Assembly (NCBI RefSeq): GCF_001411555.2
Contig: NC_049901.1
Coordinates: 30,134,333 to 30,198,332 of the forward strand
Length of the DNA: 64,000 bases
Origin: Juglans regia
Taxonomy: Eukaryota > Streptophyta > Magnoliopsida > Fagales > Juglandaceae
Direction: 5' to 3'
Position numbers and translations under genes: made by a program. The notes under the pieces were generated by a model, which had not been told where the DNA came from, did not search any database, and saw only the letters and a program-made list of their open reading frames with translations. Shown one piece after another: positions 11,501 through 22,041 of this stretch. Numbering within the stretch: position 1 is the stretch's first letter; each line of letters begins with the position of its first letter.

Positions 11501-13105
11501 AAAATTTCGTCCTCGAAATTGGCAAGGTCAACATTAAGACTAAGACAAGAATAAGATTCAACTAAGAGCAGACTAAGAACATACCGCCCAAAATAGTCCA
11601 GCAAGGCCACTCTATAAGCAACAAGCCCAACCTTCTCTACGATCTGAAAATGGCCAACATATCTTGGACTAAACTTTCCTTTCTTACCAAAGCGCTTAAA
11701 GCCTTTCATAAGAGAGACTTTAAGATAAACCCAATCACTTACTTCGAAGGATAAGTCTCTTCTGCTTATATCTGTGTAACTCTTCTGGCAACTTTGCTCT
11801 TCCGCCATTTTAGTCCCTTATAAACTGAACTTGATCCTTCATTTCTTGAATTATCTCAGGCCCAAACAATTTGCTCTCGCCGACTTCATCCCAACACAAG
11901 GGCGATCTACACTTCCTTCCATACAAAGCTTCATACGGGGCCATCTGAATGGAGGAATGAAAACTGTTATTATAAGAGAATTCAATAAGCGGTAGATGAT
12001 TCTCCCAACTTCCTTGAAATTCTGTGACACAAGACCGCAACATATCCTCTAGAGTCTGAATAGTACGCTCTAATTGACCGTCTGTTTGAGGGAGATACGC
12101 AGAACTAAACTTCAACTTAGTGCCTAAAGCTGCCTGCAAGCTCTTCCAAAAATGGGACGTAAACCGCGGGTCCCGATCTGACACGATACTCTTGGGTACT
12201 CCATGCAAACGCACTATCTCCTTGACTTATAACCGAGTCAACTTACCCAAAGAGTCAGTATTAATAACAGGCAAGAAATGGGCACTCTTGGTCAACCGAT
12301 CAACAATCACCCAAATTGAGTTCTTCCCACTAGGAGTTCTCGATAAACCCACAACAAAATCCATAGAAATATCATCCCACTTCCACTCAGGAATAGGGAG
12401 AGGTTGAAGTCTACCAGCAGGTCTTTGATGCTCAGCCTTTACTCGACGACACGTGTCACATTTCTCAATAAACAAAGCGATGTCCAACTTCATTCCTTCC
12501 CACCAGAAATTCCTCTTTAAATCTCGATACATCTTCGTGCTTCTTGGATGAACTGAATAAGGAGCCGCATGGGCTTCTGCCAAAATCCGCTCTTTAAATT
12601 CAGAATCTCGGGGAATCACTCTACGATCCCGAAACCGAAGAATACCATCCTTATCCAAGCTGAAATTCAAGGGTCCTCTAGACTTCCTGACTCTTTTCCT
12701 GATAGCTAACAATGTAGGATCCCTTCTTTGAAGAGTCTTCAATTCTTCAAAATCCACTACTCGGACATCCAAGACTGACGATAACAATTCCTCTTGCTGT
12801 GAACTCTCGATAAGAAGTCTCCTCATTCCAAAAAGGAGAGAGTCCAGATCTGATGACTCTGCTTCATCCACTTGTTGAGATTTCCTACTCAAAGCATCAG
12901 CGACTAAATTCGCCTTTCCTGGATGATACTCGATCTCACATTGATAGTCGCTAATCAACTCTAACCACCGTCTCTGTCTCATATTGAGATTCTTCTGAGT
13001 AAACAGATGCTTCAAGCTCTTGTGATCAGTAAAAACTTCACAGGCTTCACCATACAGATAATGCCGCCAAATCTTAAGAGCAAAAACTATTGCCGCCAAC
13101 TCCAA
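11501..13105 (-). pseudogene. Element D RNase H and integrase (degenerate)
   Basis: Minus-strand frames from 13105 to about 11500. RNase H C-terminal part: [20 protein letters not shown] and the [15 protein letters not shown] end. Integrase zinc domain: [10 protein letters not shown] then [14 protein letters not shown]. Integrase core with catalytic residues in order: ISMDFVVGL (D), SDRDPRF (D), [15 protein letters not shown] (E). C-terminal domain: VYLKVSLMKGFKRFGKKGK. There is an in-frame TAA near 12225 (relatives have Tyr) and a break at 11810 before the C-terminal domain. The sequence runs into the PPT without a recognisable chromodomain. No gag, protease or RT is present in this element. 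The integrase would join cDNA to chromosomal DNA; this copy is inactive as read. Confidence 0.9.
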
Positions 13106-15489
13106 ATCAACACCTATGCTACAACTTCTAAACCTCCATTGAATTCTGCTTTTGGTAACCTAATAGCCACTTCCAAAGCTAACCATCAATAACAAATTGC
13201 ACAACTAAATTATTAATCTCCAATTACAAGTATCTTGTCAAAATTCAAGTCACCACTAATTCCCCAAAATCAGCACAATCTGAGCTCCTGACTACAACCA
13301 AAAATACCATGCTCCTGCTGCGCACTCTGATATTCGCAACATGCATAAAACTTATGTCCTCAAGAAACTAACACCATCGAGTACAAGGTAGCTCCATTCC
13401 TATTGACCAAAAACTCTTATCACATCTTGGTAGAAAAATACTCCCTTTCCAAAAACCACGAATTATAACTCAAATTCCTCAATTAACTCTCGCAGCCTTA
13501 ATCAAAATCAATACCATAAAATACATCCATGATCATTGACAGAAACCCAAACTCAAACAACCTCAGCTTCCCAAATTGAAAATAAGCAATCTCAACCCAA
13601 AATACATCACTTACATTCTGAACAACATCTAATCTAGCGGTGACTAAACTCACTACGAACCACCATAGACTACACCAAAACATCATCAAAACCTTCTTGG
13701 TAACTCACCCACTTATCTCTACTCCTACAAGCTAGCATTAACACAACTAGTTCCTTCAATAGTACATCACTATTAAACCTCAAGGCAAACCATACTGCTC
13801 AAATCTTCAATCCACCAAAAGTCATTGCAAAGCACCCAAGGATCCTAATGCTTTATTAACCGCATACTTGATCATCTTATCCACTGTTGATACCTAAGGT
13901 TCAACTTCGAAGATCTTATCATACACCATACATGATGTCCCAACAATCTCTCTTCCGGTTAAATAACAATGTCCTTAATTCAACCAACTGGATGCTCAAT
14001 TTCCAAAAGAAAGTATAACCTCAAAAATTTAAATTCCTAGGTGACCTCAAGTCACAATTAATTCCTGAAGATAATCACAATAACTATTCCCAACCATGCT
14101 TCATTGAGTAACCCACTTCAACTGCACACTTCGATCAACTCACCAAAAACTCCAAGCCAAGGTCTCTTAAATTACCACTATTGTGTCAACTCTTCTCCAA
14201 CACCTACCAAAGTCTCTTCCTCCAACCAAAATGAGACTAGGACTTATACTCTCCGAAATCCATAACCACTCACCACTCCTATACATCAATGTCACGCACC
14301 CTTAGCCAAAACCAATAATCCTCCAAACGTGCAGATGATCATCATTACCATTTCCATCACTAGACCTATATCCTCGAAATCAACAAGAATCATTTCCTAA
14401 ATCTGCACAATCTATTATCCTTAAAATTGATACGGATTAAATCCTCAACCTATCACTGAAACATCGAGCTAAAAGCAATAATCTTTCGAATTAGATCAAC
14501 ATCCTCAATCCTCAGAAAATACACGAACTAGATAATTCCCTTCAGTCTCCAAAGAAATTATCCTAAAAAAAATTCTCATATCAATAACTCAACTCTCATC
14601 AATCCTATTTTAATTCAGTCCTTCAACTTTGTAATTCTAAAACCTTAAACAAAATAAAATCATTTTCCGAAATCCTTAAAATCGATGACCTCAAATCTCA
14701 AATCTAAAACATTCACCCTATAAAACTTGTAAATTCTAAAACCCCAAATGTTATCAAATTGCTTATCAAGGTCGGCAAGATCGAAAACTGCTAATCTAAG
14801 TAATCCTTTAATTGCTTGTTGAACCTACTACCTTAAATCTCATAACTTATTTCCTAAAAACTATGAAGCCTCAAACCTCAGATGAACTTATCATAAATCT
14901 AACCTTGAAATTTGTTGAACTTACAACCTCCTACCCCAAAAACTCATTACATAAATTCTACGGAACCTAAGAGCTTAATTATCCTAAGCAATTTAAAATT
15001 ATTCCCCTCCTTAGCAGCAATTCGAATTCCTACTCCAAAAAGTTCACCCTGACCATGATGTTCGAGCCTCGATATTAAAACAAACCAATCACCAAGAGTT
15101 CAAGCCTACTACATCAAATATTCAAGCCTAACAATGGCCTTCTCAGTCATACTATCTTCCTGTTATAGCATAATCCTTAACCCGCCTTTCAATTCCGAAC
15201 AAAACAAAACAAAACAAAATCAAATCATATCAAATAAAATTTCATACATAAAATAGCATACGACAAAATGCATAAAATCAATGAAGTAGCTCACAATAAA
15301 ATGATTAAAACAATAAAATAAAATACCATAAAATAAATCAATAAAATAAATAAACAAACAAGTAATATACAATAACTAAATAAAACCAATAAAACCACAA
15401 ACTTTAAATTAAATAATTTTCAAATCACAACTTTTAAAACTTTCTGGTACTGCCCCTATGGGACATGTGGTTTTACCCAGAGCCGAACT
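13106..15489. other. Non-coding internal region of element D, unidentified
   Basis: About 2.4 kb between the PBS and RNase H, where gag-PR-RT should lie. It is rich in A and C on the plus strand and has no open frame above about 65 codons that resembles Gag, protease or RT. AT-rich sequence (AAATAAAATACCATAAAATA-like) fills 15200-15420 next to the PBS. I recognise nothing else. It may be decayed gag-pol, a captured sequence, or the filler of a non-autonomous element. Confidence 0.6.
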
Positions 15490-15501
15490 GCTCTGATACC
15501 A
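15490..15501 (-). other. Primer-binding site of element D
   Basis: The minus strand reads TGGTATCAGAGC two bases after the LTR end (CACAGG). This is the standard plant PBS complementary to the 3' end of initiator tRNA-Met. Confidence 0.9.
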
Positions 15502-15503
15502 CC

Positions 15504-15567
15504 TGTGGCGCCCCCGACCCCCATGTAAGGAAAACACGGGAATCGAGACGCCGGGATGATGACAACA
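15504..15567 (-). mobile_element. Start of 5' LTR of element D (cut by gap)
   Basis: These 64 bp are identical to 9281-9344 of the 3' LTR, so the two LTRs are young or recently converted. The rest, about 2.1 kb, lies in the N gap. Confidence 0.85.
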
Positions 15568-15667
15568 NNNNNNNNNNNNNNNNNNNNNNNNNNNNNNNNN
15601 NNNNNNNNNNNNNNNNNNNNNNNNNNNNNNNNNNNNNNNNNNNNNNNNNNNNNNNNNNNNNNNNNNN
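15568..15667. other. Assembly gap (100 N)
   Basis: Exactly 100 N, a usual placeholder for unknown length. The left side needs the rest of the D LTR, a TTGCA repeat, the rest of LTR C1 and P1 gag; the right side starts inside a different element in the opposite orientation. Confidence 0.95.
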
Positions 15668-16760
15668 GTAGTTAGAGAGTGTCCTTTAGAGATAGATGGA
15701 ATCCCTTTAGAGCAGGATCTGATAGTGTTTGACATGTTGGGATTCAATGTCATTCTAGGGATGGACTGGTTGTTTAGACATTTCACGAGTATAGATTTTC
15801 GATCAAGGACAGTGACATTCCGCGTGCCGAGAATGAAGGATAGGATCTTCCATTGAAGCAAGTTAAGGTCAATACCAGAGGTGATTACCTTGCTTCAGGC
15901 CAAGAAGGATTTGGCGAGTGGGGCTAAAGCTTATTTAGTGCACTTAGTGCTTAAGGAGAGAGGGACCAAAGTAATTAGGATATACAGGAGTAAGGGAATT
16001 TTTGGAGGTCTTTAGAGTACTATAAGGGTTACCCCTTTCTAGAGAAATTGAGTTTTCGTTTGAGATTGAACCAGGAGCAACCTTGGTACACAGAGCACCT
16101 TACTGAATGGCCCCAACAAAGTCGAAGTTAAAGGGTCAACTACAAGAGTTGTTGATGAAATGATTTATTAGGCCTAGCATTTCACCTTGGGGTGCACTAG
16201 TACAATTTGTTAAAAGAGAGATGAGACCCTAAGAATGTGCATTGACTATCGAGAACTGAATAAGGTAATTATAAAGAATAGGTACCTATTGCCAAGGATA
16301 AATGATTTATTTGATCAGCTGGAGGGAGCAGCAGTGTTTTCTAAGATTGATCTTAGGTCAAGATATTACCAATTGAGGATTAAAGAGGGCTGCATACCAA
16401 TGACAACCTTTCGGACTAGGAATGACCATTATGAATTTATAGTGATTCCTTTCTAGTTAGCTAATGCCCCAACGGCTTTTATGGACATCATGAATAAAGT
16501 GTTTCAGCTATTTTTGGACTTATTTGTAGTTGTCTTCATAGATGACATTTTAGTATATTCTGGATGTGCAATGGAGCTTGAAAGCCACCTAAGGTTGGTG
16601 TTGGGGACACTTAAGGACCTCAAATGTTTGCCAAACTCATGTGATATCAAAGGATGGAGTCACAGTCAACCTAAGTAAGTTTAAGGAGATAGTAGGATGG
16701 CAACGACCTATCTCTGATGGCTTGTGGAGTTTCCTAGGGTTGGCCAGTTAATTGTGGATG
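15668..16760 (+). pseudogene. Element E pol: protease and reverse transcriptase (degenerate)
   Basis: Plus-strand chromovirus remnant starting inside the protease: LIVFDMLGFNVILGMDWLF followed by AKKDLASGAKAYLVHL. The RT follows: [35 protein letters not shown] (about 16235), [35 protein letters not shown], then the catalytic FIDDILVYS (about 16535-16560). Several stops (for example near 15857, 16013, 16159, 16454) and frameshifts after 16560 break it; RT thumb and connection are poorly kept. The protease active-site loop is not visible, being 5' of the gap edge. Inactive. Confidence 0.88.
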
Positions 16761-18622
16761 GATTCTCTAGATAGTTGAGTCAACTCACGGCATTAACTAG
16801 GAAGAATGTTAAGTTCACCTAGTGAACGGAGCTTTGAGGAGCTAAAACGTTGGTTGGCTATGGCCCCTGTTCTAACCTTACTATGCCTCATAAGCCATTT
16901 ATGGTATTTAGTGATGCGTCGAAGTATGGCATGGGTTGTGTTTTGATGTAGGAAGGTAGGGTGGTAGCCTATGCATCGCAACAATAAGAGGACCACATGA
17001 GGAGTACAAGGTGTATACTAATCACAAGAGTCTAAAGCATCTCACCACCCAGATGAACCTTAACATGAGACAACGAAGGTGGTTGGAGGTTATTAGCGAA
17101 TAGCAATGTGAAATTAAATATAACCCGGGAAAGGCCAACTTAGACACCAATGCCCTGAGTCACAAGTTAAAGATGGGAGACACAAGAGAGCACTCGAAGG
17201 TGGACTCACTCTTGGAAGGGATGAGACATATGATGATAAAGGAACAACCATCAAAAGATATTTTTTTTGCCTTGTAGCAAATTAGGGTACGTGAGTTCGA
17301 CTAGCTTAAGGGCTAGGAAGAAAGGGATGTAGAATTGCTGAGGATCCAACAGAACATCAACAGAGGTAAAGGACCTATGCATTTCAACTTGGGCAAGATG
17401 GGACCTTGCTAATCATAGGAAGGGAAGTAGTTCCAACTAATTTAAAAGGTTTTTGACAGATACTAGCTGAAGCTCATTCCTCGCCAGAATTGATACACCC
17501 TAGAGGAACAAAGATGTATTGAGATCATAACAAAGGATTCTGATGAGAAGGAATGAAGCAAGATATCGCCCACCTCATTGAGAGGTGTGCTGCGTGTTGG
17601 AGGGTAAAGGCAGAGCACCAAAGGTCAATAGGGAACCTGCAATCTTTACCTATTACTAAATGGAAATGGGAAGATATCACCATGGATTTTTTGCTTGGAT
17701 TGCCTAGAACCCACAGTGGGAAGGATGCCATATGGGTGATCATAGATTGGTTGACTAGGTTTGCTCACTTCTTACAGATCGCCACTACGGTCACATTAAG
17801 TAAACTATCTCGGCTGTACATGAGGGAGATCATCAGATTACATGGAGTCCCCAAGAATATAGTATCGGACTAAGATCTGAGGTTTTCCTCCCACTTTTGG
17901 AAGAGTTTACAAAAGGCGATGGGGACCAAACTGAAGTTCAGCAGTGCCTATCATCTTCAAGCTAATGGACAATAGGAAAGGATGATCCAAACATTGGAGG
18001 ACATGCTGAATGCCTGCATATTGGATTCTAAAGGACCCTAAGAAAATCATGTCCCACTCATCAAATTTGTTTACAAGAATAGCTACCAGGTGACTATCCA
18101 AATGTCCTTTCACGAGGCACTATATGGGAGGAAGTGTAGATCGCCAATATGTAGGGATGAGGTGGGAAAAGCTAAGGTATTTGGACCAGAAATCATTTAG
18201 GAGATGACTGATTAAGTTAAGTTCATCAGAGGAGGGAGATGACATTTGAGGATGATTGGGTGCACCTCAAGGTATCACCTATGAAGGGTGTTAAGTGGTT
18301 TAGGCTGAAAGGAAAACTAAGACGAAGATAAATTGGACCATACCAAATAATGGGAAGAGTCAGCCCAGTAGCATACCAAGGGGCGTTAGCTACAGAGTAG
18401 GAGGGAATACACAATATGTTTCACGTTTCCTAGTTAGGGAAAATTTTTGGAAAGCAACAACCTCGAGTAATTGAACCAAATCTGGTTCCATTACAACCGA
18501 ACCTCACTTACGAGGACACTCCGATATGAATTGTTGATTGGAGAGAGAAAAGATTGCTATCTAAATTTGTATTGTTGGAAAAGGTGCAGTGGGGAGACAT
18601 TGAAAACAAGGAGTTCACTTCG
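16761..18622 (+). pseudogene. Element E pol: RNase H, integrase and C-terminal domain (degenerate)
   Basis: RNase H traces: SDASKYGMGCVLM near 16910 and [20 protein letters not shown] near 17022-17080. Integrase zinc domain: [18 protein letters not shown] (about 17577). Core: ITMDFLLGLPRTHSGK (D), LHGVPKNIVSD (second D, about 17870), then a stretch with stops around [13 protein letters not shown] (the E), and [16 protein letters not shown] (about 18100). C-terminal part: GPYQIMGRVSPVAYQGAL and a chromodomain-like end YEDTP...IVDWREKRLLSK...VQWGDIE (about 18510-18600). At least six in-frame stops. It runs directly into the PPT of the 3' LTR. Confidence 0.88.
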
Positions 18623-18638
18623 AAAAATGAGGGGGTCA
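18623..18638 (+). other. Polypurine tract of element E
   Basis: AAAAATGAGGGGGTCA immediately before TGTAAGAGCAG, the start of the 3' LTR. Confidence 0.7.
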
Positions 18639-18733
18639 TGTAAGAGCAGTCTCTACATTTATTTTGTCCATAGCGATGAGCAATAATGCACGATGCGAGG
18701 GTGATTTGGGCATTTTCAAGGAGAAGGCATGTC

Positions 18734-18741
18734 TATAAATA
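18734..18741 (+). promoter_or_regulatory. TATA-like box near LTR E start
   Basis: TATAAATA in the context GTCTATAAATAAGCC, 95 bp inside the LTR. A strong consensus, but not recognised in the other family-F LTRs. A second box lies at 19586. Confidence 0.35.
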
Positions 18742-18871
18742 AGCCTTCAACCTATTCTCTTCCAACACATCGTTAAGAACTTGCAGATGCATAGACATGG
18801 GGAGAGGGAAGAGAACCGCCTGTAGGGCAACAATGCCACCCAAAATAATGCACCAATTCCTAGACAAATGA

Positions 18872-18874
<3 letters not shown>

Positions 18875-18914
<40 letters not shown>
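18875..18914 (+). repeat. (GA)20 microsatellite
   Basis: Forty bases of uninterrupted GA in LTR E. It produces Ser-Leu repeat frames on the minus strand. It is absent at the same place in the other family-F LTRs. Confidence 0.95.
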
Positions 18915-18916
<2 letters not shown>

Positions 18917-19585
18917 TTAGAGGCAGAGCAAAGGAGGTTAGAAGAGAGTTCTGCCAGCACAAGGGGATAGAGCACCAATGAGGTTGAGTGGAAAGAAAGA
19001 TGAATTGGTTGGTAAAGAAAATTGTCACGAACGCTACAAAGTGAGGCTTGTCCAACTTGTTGGCAACCAAGCACCTTGTAGATAGCCTGACATATATGTC
19101 TCAGAGTATGGTGGAGATAAGTGTCTCACCCCACAGTAGGAGAGATAGAAAAGTTGCATGTTGTGCAGGCGAGAATGAAGAGATGAAAAGGATGGTGGCT
19201 CTAATGAGGCAAGAGCGTAACAATCTAGGAAAGACCACAGCATGTATGGGAGCTTTATAAACAACACAGAAAATGCTCAAAAGAGTGGTGGTGTTGTAAG
19301 CAGAAGCTCACTCTCGACTTGAAGCATCACATTCGGAATGGGTCTGTTGGAGGGATTATGACTCGAGAAGTCATTTAACCTGAACCCAAAGGTATGACCC
19401 GATGCCACGTGGAAGACCTTAATTCAAGGAGAGATTGAGGAGTTGGCAGGCCGTAGGGAAGTGCAGACCATGCCCTGACCATCACTCTCTCTCATCCTTG
19501 AGTGTGTCAGGCGAGGCCCAATCACTCCTATTCAAGCATACCTAGAGTCAGAGATATATCAGAATGACGTTTGACAACCCCGCCT

Positions 19586-19593
19586 TATAAAAG
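19586..19593 (+). promoter_or_regulatory. Conserved TATA-like box of family-F LTRs (copy E)
   Basis: TATAAAAG lies between the 'gccacgtgg' block and the 'aaaatctcacttt' block. Equivalent positions: 38775-38782 (TATAAAAG, copy G) and, on the minus strand, 21581-21587 and 37236-37242 (TATTTAA, the two LTRs of F). Copy I has a decayed version near 49390. Confidence 0.45.
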
Positions 19594-20269
19594 CGATATG
19601 AACATGGGACAAAATCTCACTTTGAAGATAATAACAACTTGAGAACTTGTGGAGCCGAAATCTTCAGAGGAAGAAAGGAATGAGTGATGCAAGTGAGTCA
19701 TAGGCCCGATGCTATGAGATAGTTTTTCAGTGATTCATAATCTCGGGCTGAATATCTATGTCTCTATGTGAGTAAGTGTACCGTGCATCAATAATCATGG
19801 GATGAGACTGAGTTTCCTGGACCATTCCTGTGAAACGTTGCCACGAGACTCAAATGGGTAGAGGGATTCCACGTGAATGATTGGGGTGGAGGGGGTATCG
19901 TGTTGGCCTCACCTGATAGTCTGGATGTAGAATCCCCTAGCATACCCTTGTTGGTGTCTTCAAGTTGGTTGGTTGGTTGGGTAGACGTTTCCCGGTGCAA
20001 CATGTTATCTTAGTGTGAGAGTTCACCTATATTAGGGTTCAGGCGAGTTAGCTTGCACCATGTTGATTAGGTAGAAGGTCTTGCCCCGATGTCTAGCAGT
20101 GGAGCAGCTTATCCCCTATTTGCGTATCAGGCGATGTATATCTGTGTGATGAAATGTCTTTGTGATGAACTTCTATGTGTTAGTAGTCATATTAGAGAAA
20201 CCATTATGATGTTATGAATTTCACCTACTAGAGTGATGAGTGATTCCTCGACTAAATAATACTCAAGCT

Positions 20270-22041
20270 CTAAAGCACAATGCGTAAGAGGGTAACTCTT
20301 CGGAGGGCGAATGCTTGCCATGCTTAAACAAGAGGCTTCTCGCCCTACATAACCTCAAAGCGTTACATTATTCAAGATAATAGGGTTAGTCGCCATAGGC
20401 GGCCGACTAAGTTACAAACAAGCACTCAACACAGTTATGAACATCCGAAAAAAGCGCACAGAGTAGCTACGACGAACACTAGTGCTAAGAAAGGTCCTAG
20501 TCACTTTTGTTAGGACTAGGGCAGGATCGACTCCTCTTCCTCAAGCTTCATACCAGGGTCTAGAACTACATCAAAGTCTATGGTCACGAGAATAAAACCA
20601 TAAGTAGGTTAGACAACTATGACATGTTCTTTAATGAAAGATAATGCTATCGGAGATGCCATGAAAATATTTCATGTAAATACTGGAAAAACATGTATGG
20701 CATGGGGAGTTATCACCCTCTTTCTTGTTGTTTCGTGCATCCTCAAAACCTGGCGAGGAATCACCCTCTCAGTGAAAACATACATATACATAGGCTTGGT
20801 GAGGAAATACCTCTCAGGACATGGCCCACCCTTCATGCAAACTAGATAAAAGCTCAATAGCAAGGAGTTATGCATCTCCATATAATAGAAAACTCGTAAA
20901 AACCATTATTGGGTCAAGTATCATTCTTAGCTCATAGGCATTCATTTCCACCATTGCTCATTGACACACACAACTTGTTGCCCCAAGGATGTTACTCTAC
21001 CCGAATGTAACCGTCTCAAAGACTCCAACACGTGATATGCCGGGTGATCCCACATCCCAACTATCAAGTGAGGCTCAATACAACATCGTTCCACCCCACT
21101 CCTCATGAAGAATTCTCCTTTTCATGTGATGTATGTGGCAAACCTTCCCAGAACGGTCCTAGCGAATTCTTTGTCCCTTACCATGATGATAGACTCTCAC
21201 TCACTCCACAGACACACACACACACACACGAGTATCCAAGGCTCCCAAACAAGATATCATCATAAGTAGCAAAAGCAACTAAAAACATTGAAAATATTGA
21301 AAGCATAAGAAATTAGAGAGTAAATATAGCTAGACACATAATGCTGGAAATAATTATTTATGCTTGTAGAAAAAGGGGGGAGAAGATTACATTGGTGCAT
21401 TGTCTCTCACACACAACATTCACCCCACATTACCCAGCATTGTCTCCGAACCTAACGTACCTTCCTACGTAGGATGTCCTCTCATTGTCTCCCTACTCTT
21501 GCTTTCCATTGCAGCCGCCTTCTCAAGATCTTTAGTTAATAAGGTCTCAAAAGTGAGATCTTGTCCCACATCTAGGTCCTTTAAATAGAGTGAGAATGTC
21601 AGATGTATTTTCTGACATATCAGTGACTCAATATATGCTTGGATATGAGTGTTTATCCTGTCATACTGGAGGATGACAGAGATAGGTGACGAGGGTTTGG
21701 TATGCACACCTGATGGTTCACCAACTCCTCAATCCTCCATTGAATGAGGGTTCTCCATGTGACGTTGGGCCATACTTTTGAGTCCTGAGTAGACGACTTG
21801 TCGAGCCTTCACCTTTGACTACAGAGCCACTCTTGATGTGACCTTTTTGAGGGAGTATGGGCTTTTGTGCTTGCTGCTAACACGTCTCCAAACTCCTCCA
21901 TGTTATCCTTGAAAGTCCCCATGACTAGTTGTCTCAGTAGTTATCAGTAGTACTTCTCTAGCGAGTAATCCTTTCTCGCCTTGGGCAATTAGTGCGTAAC
22001 TCGCTAGAGCTCATCAGTCCTTCCAACTCCTCATTCTCGTT
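20270..22041 (-). mobile_element. 3' LTR of element F, main part
   Basis: Matches the F 5' LTR (about 36180-37615) in the same orientation, for example GGTTAGTCGCCATAGG near 20385 and 36231, and the 'tcctttaaatagagtg' TATA context. The last about 200 bp (GGCACCACA end) present at 35966 is not clear here, where copy E abuts in opposite orientation. At 22042 it is interrupted by LTR C2; the remaining 209 bp resume at 30953. A (CA)n run lies at 21211-21228. Confidence 0.75.

Larger units (their letters stand above)
18639..20270 (+). mobile_element. 3' LTR of element E (family F), truncated
   Basis: Begins TGTAAGAGCAG after the PPT. From about 19320 it matches other family-F LTR copies: 38530-43258 (G), 49130-49904 (I) and, inverted, 21400-22041 and 36900-37615 (F). 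Shared markers are the 'gccacgtgg' block, a TATA-like box, 'aaaatctcacttt' and the 'gattggggtgg' block. No GGCACCACA end is found; similarity passes into inverted family-F LTR sequence near 20270, so the 3' end is probably missing. The right boundary is approximate. ORFs here are not genes. Confidence 0.7.

Noticed and set aside
15409..15861. 150-codon minus-strand frame across the gap
   Set aside because: It spans 100 N and joins unrelated elements.
18733..19074. Minus-strand frames with Ser-Leu repeats, also at 49124-49357
   Set aside because: They are translations of GA microsatellites.
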